Source: an uncultured Collinsella sp.
GTDB lineage: Bacteria; Actinomycetota; Coriobacteriia; Coriobacteriales; Coriobacteriaceae
Reading direction: 5' to 3'
Length of the DNA: 19,192 bases
Assembly: GCA_938023085.1 (NCBI GenBank)
Contig: CALHDP010000114.1
Location: 1 to 19,192, forward strand
Shown: one piece after another, positions 1 through 6,507 of the stretch
Numbering within the stretch: the first letter of the stretch is position 1
How the letters are laid out: every line of letters starts with the position of its first letter
Translations under genes and position numbers: made by a program
The notes under the pieces: model-generated
Told to the model about the DNA's origin: nothing
The model's database searches: none
The model's input: the letters and a program-made list of their open reading frames with translations, nothing else

Positions 1-1
1 G

Positions 2-211
2 ATCTCTATCAAGCCGCCTTCGCTCGAGGTGCTTCGCGAGCGTCTAGTCGGTCGCGGTACCGAGACGCCCGAGACGATTGAGCTGCGTATGGCAAACGCC
101 GCCGATGAGCTTGCCCTTGCCGACCGCTACGACGACGTCGTGGTTAATGACGATCTCGACCGCGCGACCGATGAGCTCGTTCGCGTTCTCGATATGCATG
201 AAAGGATCTGA
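2..211 (+). CDS. gmk: Guanylate kinase, C-terminal part (5' truncated by the window edge)
   Basis: Only the last 69 codons are present, read in the frame that starts at base 2. Guanylate kinase transfers phosphate from ATP to GMP (or dGMP) to give GDP, an essential step of purine nucleotide supply in the cytosol. The visible part matches the family's C-terminal third: a PPS..VLRERL stretch, then RGTETPETIELR, an acidic helix (AADELALADRYDD) and the closing VVVNDDLDRATDEL strand-helix. The P-loop and GMP-binding region lie before the window. The gene ends with TGA at 209-211 and rpoZ begins six bases later, the common gmk-rpoZ pairing. Family assignment is firm; nothing can be said about its start. 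Confidence 0.93.
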   Translation: MSIKPPSLEVLRERLVGRGTETPETIELRMANAADELALADRYDDVVVNDDLDRATDELVRVLDMHERI

Positions 212-216
212 GGTCC

Positions 217-498
217 GTGTCCGTTGTAAAGCCTTGCATTGACGATCTTCTGGAGAAGACCGATCACAACCGCTTCCTGCTTGCTTCGCTTGCCTCCAAG
301 CGCGCCTGCGACATTAACAGCATGCTGCGTGGCCAGCACAACCGCGTGCTTGCCGTCCAGGATGTCGATGACATCACCATCGGGCTTTCCGGTGCCGATA
401 CCATCTCGATGGCTATGGACGAGATTGTCGACGGCGACATCTCTTACGACGAGGCCCGTTACGAGAAGGCGCTCGGCCACAAGGTTGCTGAAGCCTAA
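217..498 (+). CDS. rpoZ: RNA polymerase omega subunit
   Basis: A 93-residue protein, the usual size for omega. Omega binds the C-terminal region of the beta' subunit and helps RNA polymerase assembly; in many bacteria it also contributes to the ppGpp binding site. The diagnostic N-terminal block is present: a short IDDLLEKTDHNRFLLA helix followed by ASKRACDINSM (the family's ASKRARQI signature, residues about 26-36). The start is a GTG at 217, six bases after the gmk stop, with AAAGGA and GAGG purine runs inside the end of gmk serving as ribosome binding site. The TAA stop at 496-498 is followed immediately by the ATG of thiI, so gmk, rpoZ and thiI are probably cotranscribed and may be translationally coupled. 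Confidence 0.95.
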   Translation: MSVVKPCIDDLLEKTDHNRFLLASLASKRACDINSMLRGQHNRVLAVQDVDDITIGLSGADTISMAMDEIVDGDISYDEARYEKALGHKVAEA

Positions 499-1743
499 AT
501 GGCGGCTCGCGTCTGCCTGGTCCACTATCACGAGGTTGGACTGAAGGGTAAGAACCGCGCACATTTTGAGCATATCCTCATGGATAACATCAAGGCGGCC
601 TTGGCCGCCTTTTCCGTGAATGCCGTGTCTCGAATTTCCGGTTATATCCTCGTGACCTTTAACGAGCATCAGGCCGACGATGCGGCGCGTGTCATTCGCA
701 CCGTTCCCGGCGTTGCTCGCGTGTCTTTGGCGTATCACACCAATCGCGACCCTCAGGAGTACTGTGCCGCCGCCGTCAAGGCGCTGCGCGAGTTTGGTTC
801 CTTCGATTCGTTTAAGGTGCATGCCAAGCGCTCCAATACCGACTATGAGCTCACCTCGATTGACATCAATCGTCAGGTGGGCGAGGTGCTGTGTTAGGCC
901 TTCCCCGATAAAAAGGTTCAAATGCACGACCCCGATGCCATGGTGCACGTACTGGTGGTTCAGGGTAGCGTTTATGTGTACGCGCGCTCCGAGCGCGGCG
1001 TGGGCGGTCTGCCGGTGGGTTCTGCCGGCAAGGTCGTGACGCTGCTGTCGTCGGGTATCGATTCTCCGGTGGCGACTTGGATGCTCGCGCGTCGCGGTGC
1101 GGTGTGCGTGCCGGTACATTTCTCCGGTCGTCCGCAGACGCCCGATACGAGCGAGTATTTGGTGCAGGACATCATCCGTGCGCTTGAGCCGGGTGTCCAG
1201 ATCGGCCGCCTGTACGTGGTGCCGTTTGGCGACTGCCAGCGTGAGATTTCGGTCACCTGTCCCAGCAACCTGCGCGTGATCATGTATCGCCGCATTATGT
1301 ATTCGGTTGCCGAGCGCATTGCACACATCGAGGGCGCCAAGGCCATCGTTACGGGTGAATCGCTTGGGCAGGTTGCCTCCCAAACGCTTGAGAACATCAT
1401 GGCCGTCAACGAGGCCGTGAAGATCCCCGTGTTCCGTCCTCTCATCGGTTCGGACAAGCAGGAGATCATCGCGCGCGCCGAGGAGATCGGTACGTTCGAT
1501 ATCTCGACTGAGGCCGCTCCCGACTGCTGCACGCTGTTTATGCCGCGCCGTCCCGAGACGCACGCTAAACTCGATGCCGTGCATGAGGCCTGGGAGCTGT
1601 TCGATCACGAGGAGATGATCGAGCGCCTGCTCAAGCAGACCGAGTACATCGACTTCGAGAGCAACACGTATAAGGCCCCTAAGACCTTAAAACGTAAACA
1701 TTCGGAGCTTGCTCCGCGTGAGATTTACCAAGATCACGAGTAA
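499..1743 (+). pseudogene. thiI: tRNA 4-thiouridine synthase ThiI interrupted by an in-frame amber codon
   Basis: ThiI adenylates and thiolates U8 of tRNA and in many bacteria also supplies sulfur for the thiazole of thiamine. The full frame (414 codons plus the stop) matches the short, rhodanese-less Bacillus-type ThiI of about 400 residues. The N-terminal half (499-894) has the ferredoxin-like/THUMP tRNA-binding region, including GLKGKNRAHFE. The C-terminal half has a PP-loop (LLSSGIDSPVATW), GGLPVGSAGK just before it, TGESLGQVASQTLENI and DCCTLFMPRRP. The two halves are in the same frame but separated by TAG at 895-897, where homologues continue without interruption (…QVGEVLC, stop, AFPDKKVQ…). 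A single C-to-T change in a CAG codon would explain it. Translation could restart at ATG 922, preceded by AAAAAGG with five bases of spacing, giving a PP-loop domain without THUMP. The PP-loop reads SSGIDS where SGGIDS is usual. Loss of function is likely but not proven; a sequencing error is possible. Confidence 0.85.
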
Positions 1744-1753
1744 ATTTGTGCAT

Positions 1754-1786
1754 AGACCGACGATGCGCTTGCATCGTCGGTCTTTT
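1754..1786 (+). terminator. Rho-independent terminator of the gmk-rpoZ-thiI unit
   Basis: A perfect 13-bp stem (AGACCGACGATGC at 1754-1766 with its complement at 1771-1783) closes a GCTT tetraloop, and the 3' arm runs into TTTT at 1783-1786. It begins ten bases after the thiI stop and separates this unit from comEA. Confidence 0.95.
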
Positions 1787-1858
1787 GCTATCTGGGCATT
1801 TTGCGACTAAGTGCTCATTTGCTGACGTGTGCCTGAATAAATGGACATTATTTCGCAA

Positions 1859-1906
1859 GGTTTTGGTCGGCTTTTGGTTTGACCGCGAAAACCGGTTTTG
1901 GAGAAT
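1859..1906 (+). promoter_or_regulatory. Candidate comEA promoter region with short repeats and a palindrome
   Basis: The 170-base gap between the thiI terminator and comEA must hold the comEA promoter. The best pair I can see is TTGACC at 1879-1884 and GAGAAT at 1901-1906 with a 16-base spacer. The spacer contains the perfect palindrome AAAACCGGTTTT (1888-1899). The octamer GGTTTTGG occurs at 1859-1866 and again at 1894-1901, with the one-mismatch copy GCTTTTGG at 1870-1877. A repressor or activator site here is plausible but inferred only from symmetry and repetition. The -10 match is imperfect, so the promoter itself is uncertain. Confidence 0.35.
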
Positions 1907-1956
1907 GGCTGTTGCAGGGCTCTTTTCCTGACACGATGTTGTTGGGAGGTTTTGCT

Positions 1957-2670
1957 ATGGCGCAGCGCGAACAACACGAACGGGTCAAACGGATGGACCG
2001 CTTGGCGGACAAGCTGCTCGGTCATAAGGCAGTGGTGATGGCGATACTGGTCGTCATTGCGATGGCGAGTGGACTGGCGATGGCGAACCTTGGCGGCGGT
2101 GCCGGCAGTGTGTCGTTTGAGCACACTGATGGTTCGGGTTCGTTAGTGGAGCCGGGATCCGGCGATGCCTCGAGCGGAAAGACATCCGAAGGCTCTTCGC
2201 CTAAGGCGTCTGCCGCGGCAGAGGTTTATGTCGATGTTGATGGCGCCGTTGTGTCGCCCGGTGTATATCGTCTCAAGGACGGCGCGCGGGTGGCTCAGGC
2301 GATTGATGCCGCCGGCGGGCTGGCGCCCGAGGCAGACGTTACGGGGCTCAATCGGGCATCTAAGGTCGTCGATGGACAGAAGATTCACGTTCCAACGGTA
2401 GGGGAGCAGCAGGCGTCCATTGCGGAAGTTGGTGTTGATGGTGGGGCTTCCGCATCATCGGGCGTGAGTGGCGCAACAGGCCTAGTAAATATCAATACGG
2501 CAAGCGCGGCAGAGCTGCAGACGCTCTCTGGCATCGGTCCCTCCATGGCCCAGTCGATTATCGATGAGCGGACAAAGAACGGTGCTTTTGCCTCGGTTGA
2601 CGATCTGATGCGTGTGTCGGGAATCGGCGAGAAGAAGCTTGCCAAAATCAAAGATTCCATCTGCGTATGA
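1957..2670 (+). CDS. comEA: Competence protein ComEA, membrane-anchored DNA receptor
   Basis: ComEA binds incoming double-stranded DNA outside the membrane and hands one strand to the ComEC channel. The 237-residue protein has a short charged N-terminus, one membrane segment (about residues 25-45), a low-complexity Ser/Gly linker (about 50-86), a SLBB-type domain (about 90-146, with VDVDGAVVSPGVYRL), a second linker, and a C-terminal helix-hairpin-helix DNA-binding domain (about 176-237) with VNINTASAAELQTLSGIGP and SGIGEKKLAKI. The frame is open further upstream, but ATG 1957 is chosen because GGGAGG (1944-1949) lies seven bases before it and it gives a normal anchor. The stop overlaps the comEC start (ATGA), implying coupled translation. 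No comEB lies between them, unlike Bacillus. Confidence 0.95.
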   Translation: MAQREQHERVKRMDRLADKLLGHKAVVMAILVVIAMASGLAMANLGGGAGSVSFEHTDGSGSLVEPGSGDASSGKTSEGSSPKASAAAEVYVDVDGAVVSPGVYRLKDGARVAQAIDAAGGLAPEADVTGLNRASKVVDGQKIHVPTVGEQQASIAEVGVDGGASASSGVSGATGLVNINTASAAELQTLSGIGPSMAQSIIDERTKNGAFASVDDLMRVSGIGEKKLAKIKDSICV

Positions 2671-4970
2671 GTGCGACCGAGCGCGAGCATGTGATGCCTC
2701 CGCGGCCTCTGATGCCGTGGACGATGGCCCTGTGTGCCGGCATGTGCATGAGCTGCGCCTTGGTGCTCAACGTGGCCGCCGATGCGCTGCTGTGGGAGCG
2801 GGCTTCGGCGGTCGGGCCGCTATGGGCCATTCCCGTTACGGCGGCGGTATTCGTTGTGCTGGCTCAATCTTGTGCGCGGCTTGCCCCTTGGAAGCGGTGG
2901 CTGTATGCCGCGTCCGTCGGTCTCGTGGCGGGAGCGGTCGTCTCGGCGTGGTGGGCTGTGGGCGTGCTAAGCGCCTCGAAGGCGCTCGACGGTCGAGCGG
3001 CAAGCAGCCTTGAGTTTGTCGTGCAGGGTGACCCATCCATAAACGACGACGTGTATTCCTATACCTGCGAGGCACGCGCGGACGGTAAGAACTTGGCAAT
3101 GGTTCGCCTATCGTGCGACCTCGAGCTCAAGGTCGGGGCGCACGTGCGTGTTATCGGTCGCGTTTCACGTTTTGAGAACGATGCGTATGGACGATCGCGC
3201 GTGCTCCGAGGCGAGGTGCGCAAGGTTAAAGTCGTTCGGATTTTGTCGGTCGATGAGGACTCTCCGGGGCCGCTTCTTCGGATGCGAAATGGGCTGCTTG
3301 CGTCCATCGCGCCTGCGACCGACCCGGCGCGTGCACTTATAGCCGGTGTCGTCTGCGGTCGTTCGGCCGAGCTGCGCGCCCAGCCGGCGGGCGACTGGTT
3401 TTCGGTGACGGGAACGGCGCATCTTATCGCCGTCTCGGGCAGCCACTTGGCAATCGTGGGGTTTGTAATCGAGGGTGTATTGCAAAAGACTCGGTGCTCA
3501 CGCGGTCTTCAACGGGCGATATTGGCGATAACGCTTGTGGGCTACGCTGCCTTTACGGGCGCGTCTCCCTCGGCCGTGCGCGCGTGCTGCATGGTGTTCG
3601 CGACGCTTGTCGTAAACGGCGCGGGGCGGCGCCAGCATGGCGCATCGGCGCTCTTCGTAACCATGTCCATCTTTGTGCTGCTGCGGCCGACGGTTCTGTT
3701 CGAGATGGGCTTTCAGCTTTCATGTGCCAGCGTCTTAGCCATTCTGTGCTTTTGCCCCTATGCGACCTACGCTTTGGGTGAGCTGGGTGTGCCATCAGAC
3801 GTTGCCAGCATGCTTTCCGTCACGCTGTGCTCGCAACTGGCGACACTTCCCATTACCATTCCTGCCTTCGGTACGTTCTCGCTCATTGCTCCGCTGGCAA
3901 ATGCGGTCATCGGTCCGGTGGTGAGCGTACTGCTTGCCGTGTCGATCGTGCTGGTTCCCTTTTCGCTCGTGGCACCGTTGCGGACTTGGGCGCTCGTTGT
4001 GCCCATGATTGCCTCCCGTTGCGTGCTGTTCTTCGAGCAGCTGTTTGCCGCCGTGCCGGGTGCATCCGTGAGCGTGCCGCCCGATAGCATGTGGATTTAT
4101 CTAGTGCCGTGTTTGCTGGCGGTGCTGCTGGTCTGGTGGCCGCGTCCCCGTGCACGTCCTGTGGCGGTGGGGCTTGCATGTCTGGTGTTCCTGGCTGCGA
4201 TTCCGTACGTCTACTGGGATCGATTCGCTCCGCCTTCTGTGACGGTGCTCGATGTGGGCCAGGCCGATGCGATTCTTATCCGCCAGGGCGGTGCAGTGGC
4301 ACTCGTCGACTGCGGGCTCGACGAGCGCGTGGTGGCGGCGTTGGTTCGCAATAACGTGCACCATATCGATGCCGTCTTTGTGACGCATTGGGATGAGGAT
4401 CACTGGGGTGGTCTGCCTGCCGTGCTCGAACAGTTTTCGGTCGGTACGATTGCCGTGGCGGCGGATGCGCTGGAGGATGCTCCTGCCGAGGTATTGAACC
4501 GACCTGGCGTGGAGTATCGGCAGGTGCGCCGTGGGGATACGGTCGATATCGGCTCATTTTGCGCCCGCGTGATGTGGCCATTCGAGTCCGTGGATGGCGA
4601 GGGAAATGAGGGCTCGCTTGTCCTGCTGCTCTCATATGTTCAGGAAGGCAAGGGCCTGCGTATGCTCCTCACCGGTGATGCCGAGATCGACCAAGAACGG
4701 GAATTCGTGCAGGAGGTGGGGGATATCGACGTACTTAAACTTGGGCATCACGGCTCTAAGGTTTCAGTCGATGATGAGTTGCTGGACGTCCTGAAGCCCG
4801 AGCTTTCCCTCGCGAGTGCGGGCGAGGGGAATCGATACGGCCATCCGTCCGATGCCTGCATCGATGCCGTTAAGGAAGCGGGCGGCGTGTTCGCGTGCAC
4901 TATCGAACACGGCGACATTACCGTCACGCCGACTGCGAATGGCTTTGCGATGCGATGCCAGCGACCGTGA
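2667..4970 (+). CDS. comEC: ComEC/Rec2 DNA uptake channel
   Basis: A 767-residue polytopic membrane protein of full family length. ComEC carries single-stranded DNA across the cytoplasmic membrane during transformation. In order it has two or three N-terminal membrane spans, an extracytoplasmic OB-like segment (about residues 115-195), the multi-span Competence domain with the conserved AVSGSHLAIVGF (SGSH at 257-260), and a C-terminal metallo-beta-lactamase-like domain beginning near DVGQADAILI. That domain keeps the metal-type motifs HWDEDHWGG (H574, D576, D578, H579), TGD (669-671) and GHHGSK (H694, H695), so it may be an active nuclease, as proposed for other ComEC proteins. The start is the ATG overlapping the comEA stop. 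With comEA it forms a two-gene competence operon. No frameshift or internal stop is seen. Confidence 0.95.
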   Translation: MSATEREHVMPPRPLMPWTMALCAGMCMSCALVLNVAADALLWERASAVGPLWAIPVTAAVFVVLAQSCARLAPWKRWLYAASVGLVAGAVVSAWWAVGVLSASKALDGRAASSLEFVVQGDPSINDDVYSYTCEARADGKNLAMVRLSCDLELKVGAHVRVIGRVSRFENDAYGRSRVLRGEVRKVKVVRILSVDEDSPGPLLRMRNGLLASIAPATDPARALIAGVVCGRSAELRAQPAGDWFSVTGTAHLIAVSGSHLAIVGFVIEGVLQKTRCSRGLQRAILAITLVGYAAFTGASPSAVRACCMVFATLVVNGAGRRQHGASALFVTMSIFVLLRPTVLFEMGFQLSCASVLAILCFCPYATYALGELGVPSDVASMLSVTLCSQLATLPITIPAFGTFSLIAPLANAVIGPVVSVLLAVSIVLVPFSLVAPLRTWALVVPMIASRCVLFFEQLFAAVPGASVSVPPDSMWIYLVPCLLAVLLVWWPRPRARPVAVGLACLVFLAAIPYVYWDRFAPPSVTVLDVGQADAILIRQGGAVALVDCGLDERVVAALVRNNVHHIDAVFVTHWDEDHWGGLPAVLEQFSVGTIAVAADALEDAPAEVLNRPGVEYRQVRRGDTVDIGSFCARVMWPFESVDGEGNEGSLVLLLSYVQEGKGLRMLLTGDAEIDQEREFVQEVGDIDVLKLGHHGSKVSVDDELLDVLKPELSLASAGEGNRYGHPSDACIDAVKEAGGVFACTIEHGDITVTPTANGFAMRCQRP

Positions 4971-4978
4971 CGACGTCG

Positions 4979-5008
4979 TTGGCGTGTAGTGGGCCCCTGG
5001 GCTAGAAT
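4979..5008 (+). promoter_or_regulatory. Candidate holA promoter
   Basis: TTGGCG (4979-4984) and TAGAAT (5003-5008) are separated by 18 bases in the 78-base gap after comEC. Transcription would start near 5015, about 34 bases before the holA ATG. The same TAGAAT hexamer recurs before the first dnaJ gene. Confidence 0.5.
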
Positions 5009-5048
5009 GGCACGGAGCGAATACGAAGGCCTGCGGGAGGGGAGCGCA

Positions 5049-6011
5049 ATGTCCGAAACCGGTCTGCTGCCGGCATATCTGATCGTCGGTACCGACGGAG
5101 TCAAGCGCGATCACGCCGTCTCGCGTATGAAAGCGCGTCTGGAAAAGTCGGGCATGGTCGAGTTCAACCTCGACGAGCGCGATATGACCAAAGACCCCGA
5201 TATCGAGTCGATTATCGGATCGCTTAACACCTTTCCGATGGGCAGCGAGTTTCGCCTGGTAATCCTTGACGGCTGTTCAAAGCTCGCCAAGGCGGTCTCG
5301 GAGCCGCTTGTCGAGTATTTGGCGAGTCCCAGCCCCACAACGGTCTGCCTCATCATTGCCGACTCGCTTGCCAAGAACACACGCCTGTATAAGGCGATCG
5401 CCAAGATCGATAAGAAGGCCGTGATCGATTGCTCCGGCACCAAGCGCTGGGAGCTACCGCGTCGCGTGCAGCAGATGGCGACGCAGCGCGGCAAGTCGAT
5501 CTCGACGGCGGCCGCCGAGGAGCTCGTCTCGCGTTCGGGCGAGAACACTCGCATGCTCGATAACGACTTGGCTAAGCTTGCCCAGATGGTCGAGGCGCCC
5601 CAGATTGAGCTTGCCGACGTTGAGCGCTGGATTGTACGTACGGCCGAGGTTCAACCCTGGGACTTTCTCAATGCGGTCTCGGCACGTGACATGCGACGCT
5701 CGCTCGAGCTTTTCAATCTATTGCCCGCCAAGAGCTACGTGTGGACTTACACGTTGCTGTGCGGCCGCATCCGCGAGCTTATCGTCGCCAAGGCGCTCGA
5801 TGCGCGCGGACAGGGTCGTGAGCTGGCCGCAACGCTCAAGCTCCAGTCCTGGCAGGTCAAGAATCACTTGACCTGGGCACGTCGCTTTTCGATGGCAGAG
5901 CTCGTCGCGGCGCTCGAGGGGGCGGTCGATGTAGAGCTCGCGCTCAAGGGTTCGGCCGATTCTGAGGCCGCGCTTTTGCTCTGGATTACGAACATCTTGA
6001 GAAAATCGTGA
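5049..6011 (+). CDS. holA: DNA polymerase III, delta subunit
   Basis: The delta subunit is the part of the clamp loader that opens the sliding clamp ring. The 320-residue protein is slightly shorter than the Escherichia and Bacillus proteins (about 340). It follows the family pattern: PAYLIVGTDGVKRDHAV at the N-terminus where other AAA+ proteins have a Walker A (delta lacks ATP-binding residues), a LDGCSKL strand, the SPSPTTVCLIIA strand, WELPRRVQQMA leading into the second domain, SGENTRMLDNDLAKL, and a helical C-terminal domain ending in LLLWITNIL. The ATG at 5049 is chosen over one 60 bases upstream because GGGAGGGGAG sits just before it and family similarity begins at PAYLIVG. It lies between comEC and rpsT as in many Firmicutes. 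It appears to have its own promoter. Confidence 0.92.
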   Translation: MSETGLLPAYLIVGTDGVKRDHAVSRMKARLEKSGMVEFNLDERDMTKDPDIESIIGSLNTFPMGSEFRLVILDGCSKLAKAVSEPLVEYLASPSPTTVCLIIADSLAKNTRLYKAIAKIDKKAVIDCSGTKRWELPRRVQQMATQRGKSISTAAAEELVSRSGENTRMLDNDLAKLAQMVEAPQIELADVERWIVRTAEVQPWDFLNAVSARDMRRSLELFNLLPAKSYVWTYTLLCGRIRELIVAKALDARGQGRELAATLKLQSWQVKNHLTWARRFSMAELVAALEGAVDVELALKGSADSEAALLLWITNILRKS

Positions 6012-6060
6012 TGATACCTGCCTATTTGACAAATTCGTTCTATCCCTTTGAGGGGGAGCG

Positions 6061-6069
6061 TGCTATAGT
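6061..6069 (+). promoter_or_regulatory. Extended -10 promoter for rpsT
   Basis: TGC followed directly by TATAGT (6064-6069) fits an extended -10 element, which can work without a good -35. No -35 match lies 16-18 bases upstream. Transcription would begin near 6076, giving a leader of about 69 bases before rpsT. Confidence 0.6.
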
Positions 6070-6079
6070 AGGCGCTTGC

Positions 6080-6117
6080 ATGACCTCACCGTGTCTCAGA
6101 GGTGTCATACATTTTTT
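6080..6117 (+). promoter_or_regulatory. Hairpin plus T-run in the rpsT leader (possible attenuator)
   Basis: ATGACCTC (6080-6087) can pair with GAGGTGTCAT (6099-6108) as eight base pairs with a two-base bulge and an 11-base loop. Three bases later comes TTTTTT (6112-6117). The layout resembles an intrinsic terminator placed inside the leader, before the ribosome binding site. The stem is of moderate strength, so it may be a partial attenuator or a binding site for S20; neither is shown by the sequence alone. Confidence 0.4.
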
Positions 6118-6144
6118 GCAAGGAACTCGAAAGGAACTCCAGAA

Positions 6145-6411
6145 GTGGCAAACATCAAGTCTCAGAAGAAGCGTATCCGCACCAATGAGGCAGCTCGCAT
6201 GCGTAACAAGGCTGTCAAGTCCGAGCTCAAGACGCTGACCAAGCACGTCCAGTCCGCCGTCGCCGAGGGCGACGCCGAGAAGGCCCAGGCTGCCCTCAAG
6301 ACCGTCACCAAGCGTCTCGACATGGCTGCCGCCAAGCATGTTATCCACAAGAACCAGGCTTCCAACCGCAAGTCCGGTCTTGCCAAGCTCGTGAACAGCA
6401 TCAACGCTTAA
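6145..6411 (+). CDS. rpsT: 30S ribosomal protein bS20
   Basis: An 88-residue, strongly basic helical protein that binds 16S rRNA early in small-subunit assembly. The N-terminus (V/M)ANIKSQKKRIRTNE and the following NKAVKSELKT are the standard bS20 signature, and the C-terminus has KNQASNRKSGLAKLV. The frame stays open upstream to 6076, but GTG 6145 is chosen because family similarity starts exactly there and AAGGA (6131-6135) precedes it by nine bases. The nine-base AAGGAACTC is present twice in tandem (6120-6128 and 6131-6139), giving two potential ribosome binding sites. The non-ATG start recalls Escherichia rpsT, whose weak UUG start is part of autogenous control; similar control here is inference. 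Confidence 0.96.
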   Translation: MANIKSQKKRIRTNEAARMRNKAVKSELKTLTKHVQSAVAEGDAEKAQAALKTVTKRLDMAAAKHVIHKNQASNRKSGLAKLVNSINA

Positions 6412-6445
6412 GTTGTAAATTTCACACCACACAGATTACGCGCAT

Positions 6446-6482
6446 AAATGGAGCCTGTTTTATGGAACAGGCTCCATTTTTT
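6446..6482 (+). terminator. Rho-independent terminator after rpsT
   Basis: A 14-bp perfect stem (AAATGGAGCCTGTT at 6446-6459 with 6466-6479) closes a six-base loop (TTATGG), with a run of T from 6477 to 6482. It lies just upstream of the lepA promoter, so rpsT is a monocistronic unit. Confidence 0.95.
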
Positions 6483-6494
6483 GTACCGCTCGGG

Positions 6495-6500
6495 TAAGAT
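6495..6500 (+). promoter_or_regulatory. -10 element of lepA, placed for a leaderless transcript
   Basis: TAAGAT at 6495-6500 ends seven bases before the A of the lepA ATG (6508), so transcription would start at or next to that A. No Shine-Dalgarno sequence is visible between 6483 and 6507. No convincing -35 is present. Confidence 0.5.
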
Positions 6501-6507
6501 AGTCCGC

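Noticed and set aside
895..897. Amber codon in thiI as pyrrolysine or another programmed recoding.
   Set aside because: TAG ends six other genes in this window, no recoding stem was evident, and a single CAG-to-TAG change explains it more simply.
127..1608. A 493-codon minus-strand frame opposite rpoZ and thiI.
   Set aside because: Shadow of rpoZ and thiI; no ribosome binding site logic or recognisable domain, and the sense-strand proteins are clear.
1746..1931. A 61-codon plus-strand frame after thiI.
   Set aside because: It runs through the thiI terminator stem and the comEA control region, has no ribosome binding site and no recognisable sequence.
6026..6031. A perfect TTGACA upstream of rpsT, considered as a -35 box.
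   Set aside because: It lies 32 bases from TATAGT, and no -10 occurs 16-18 bases downstream, so it does not form a normal promoter. The extended -10 is a better explanation.
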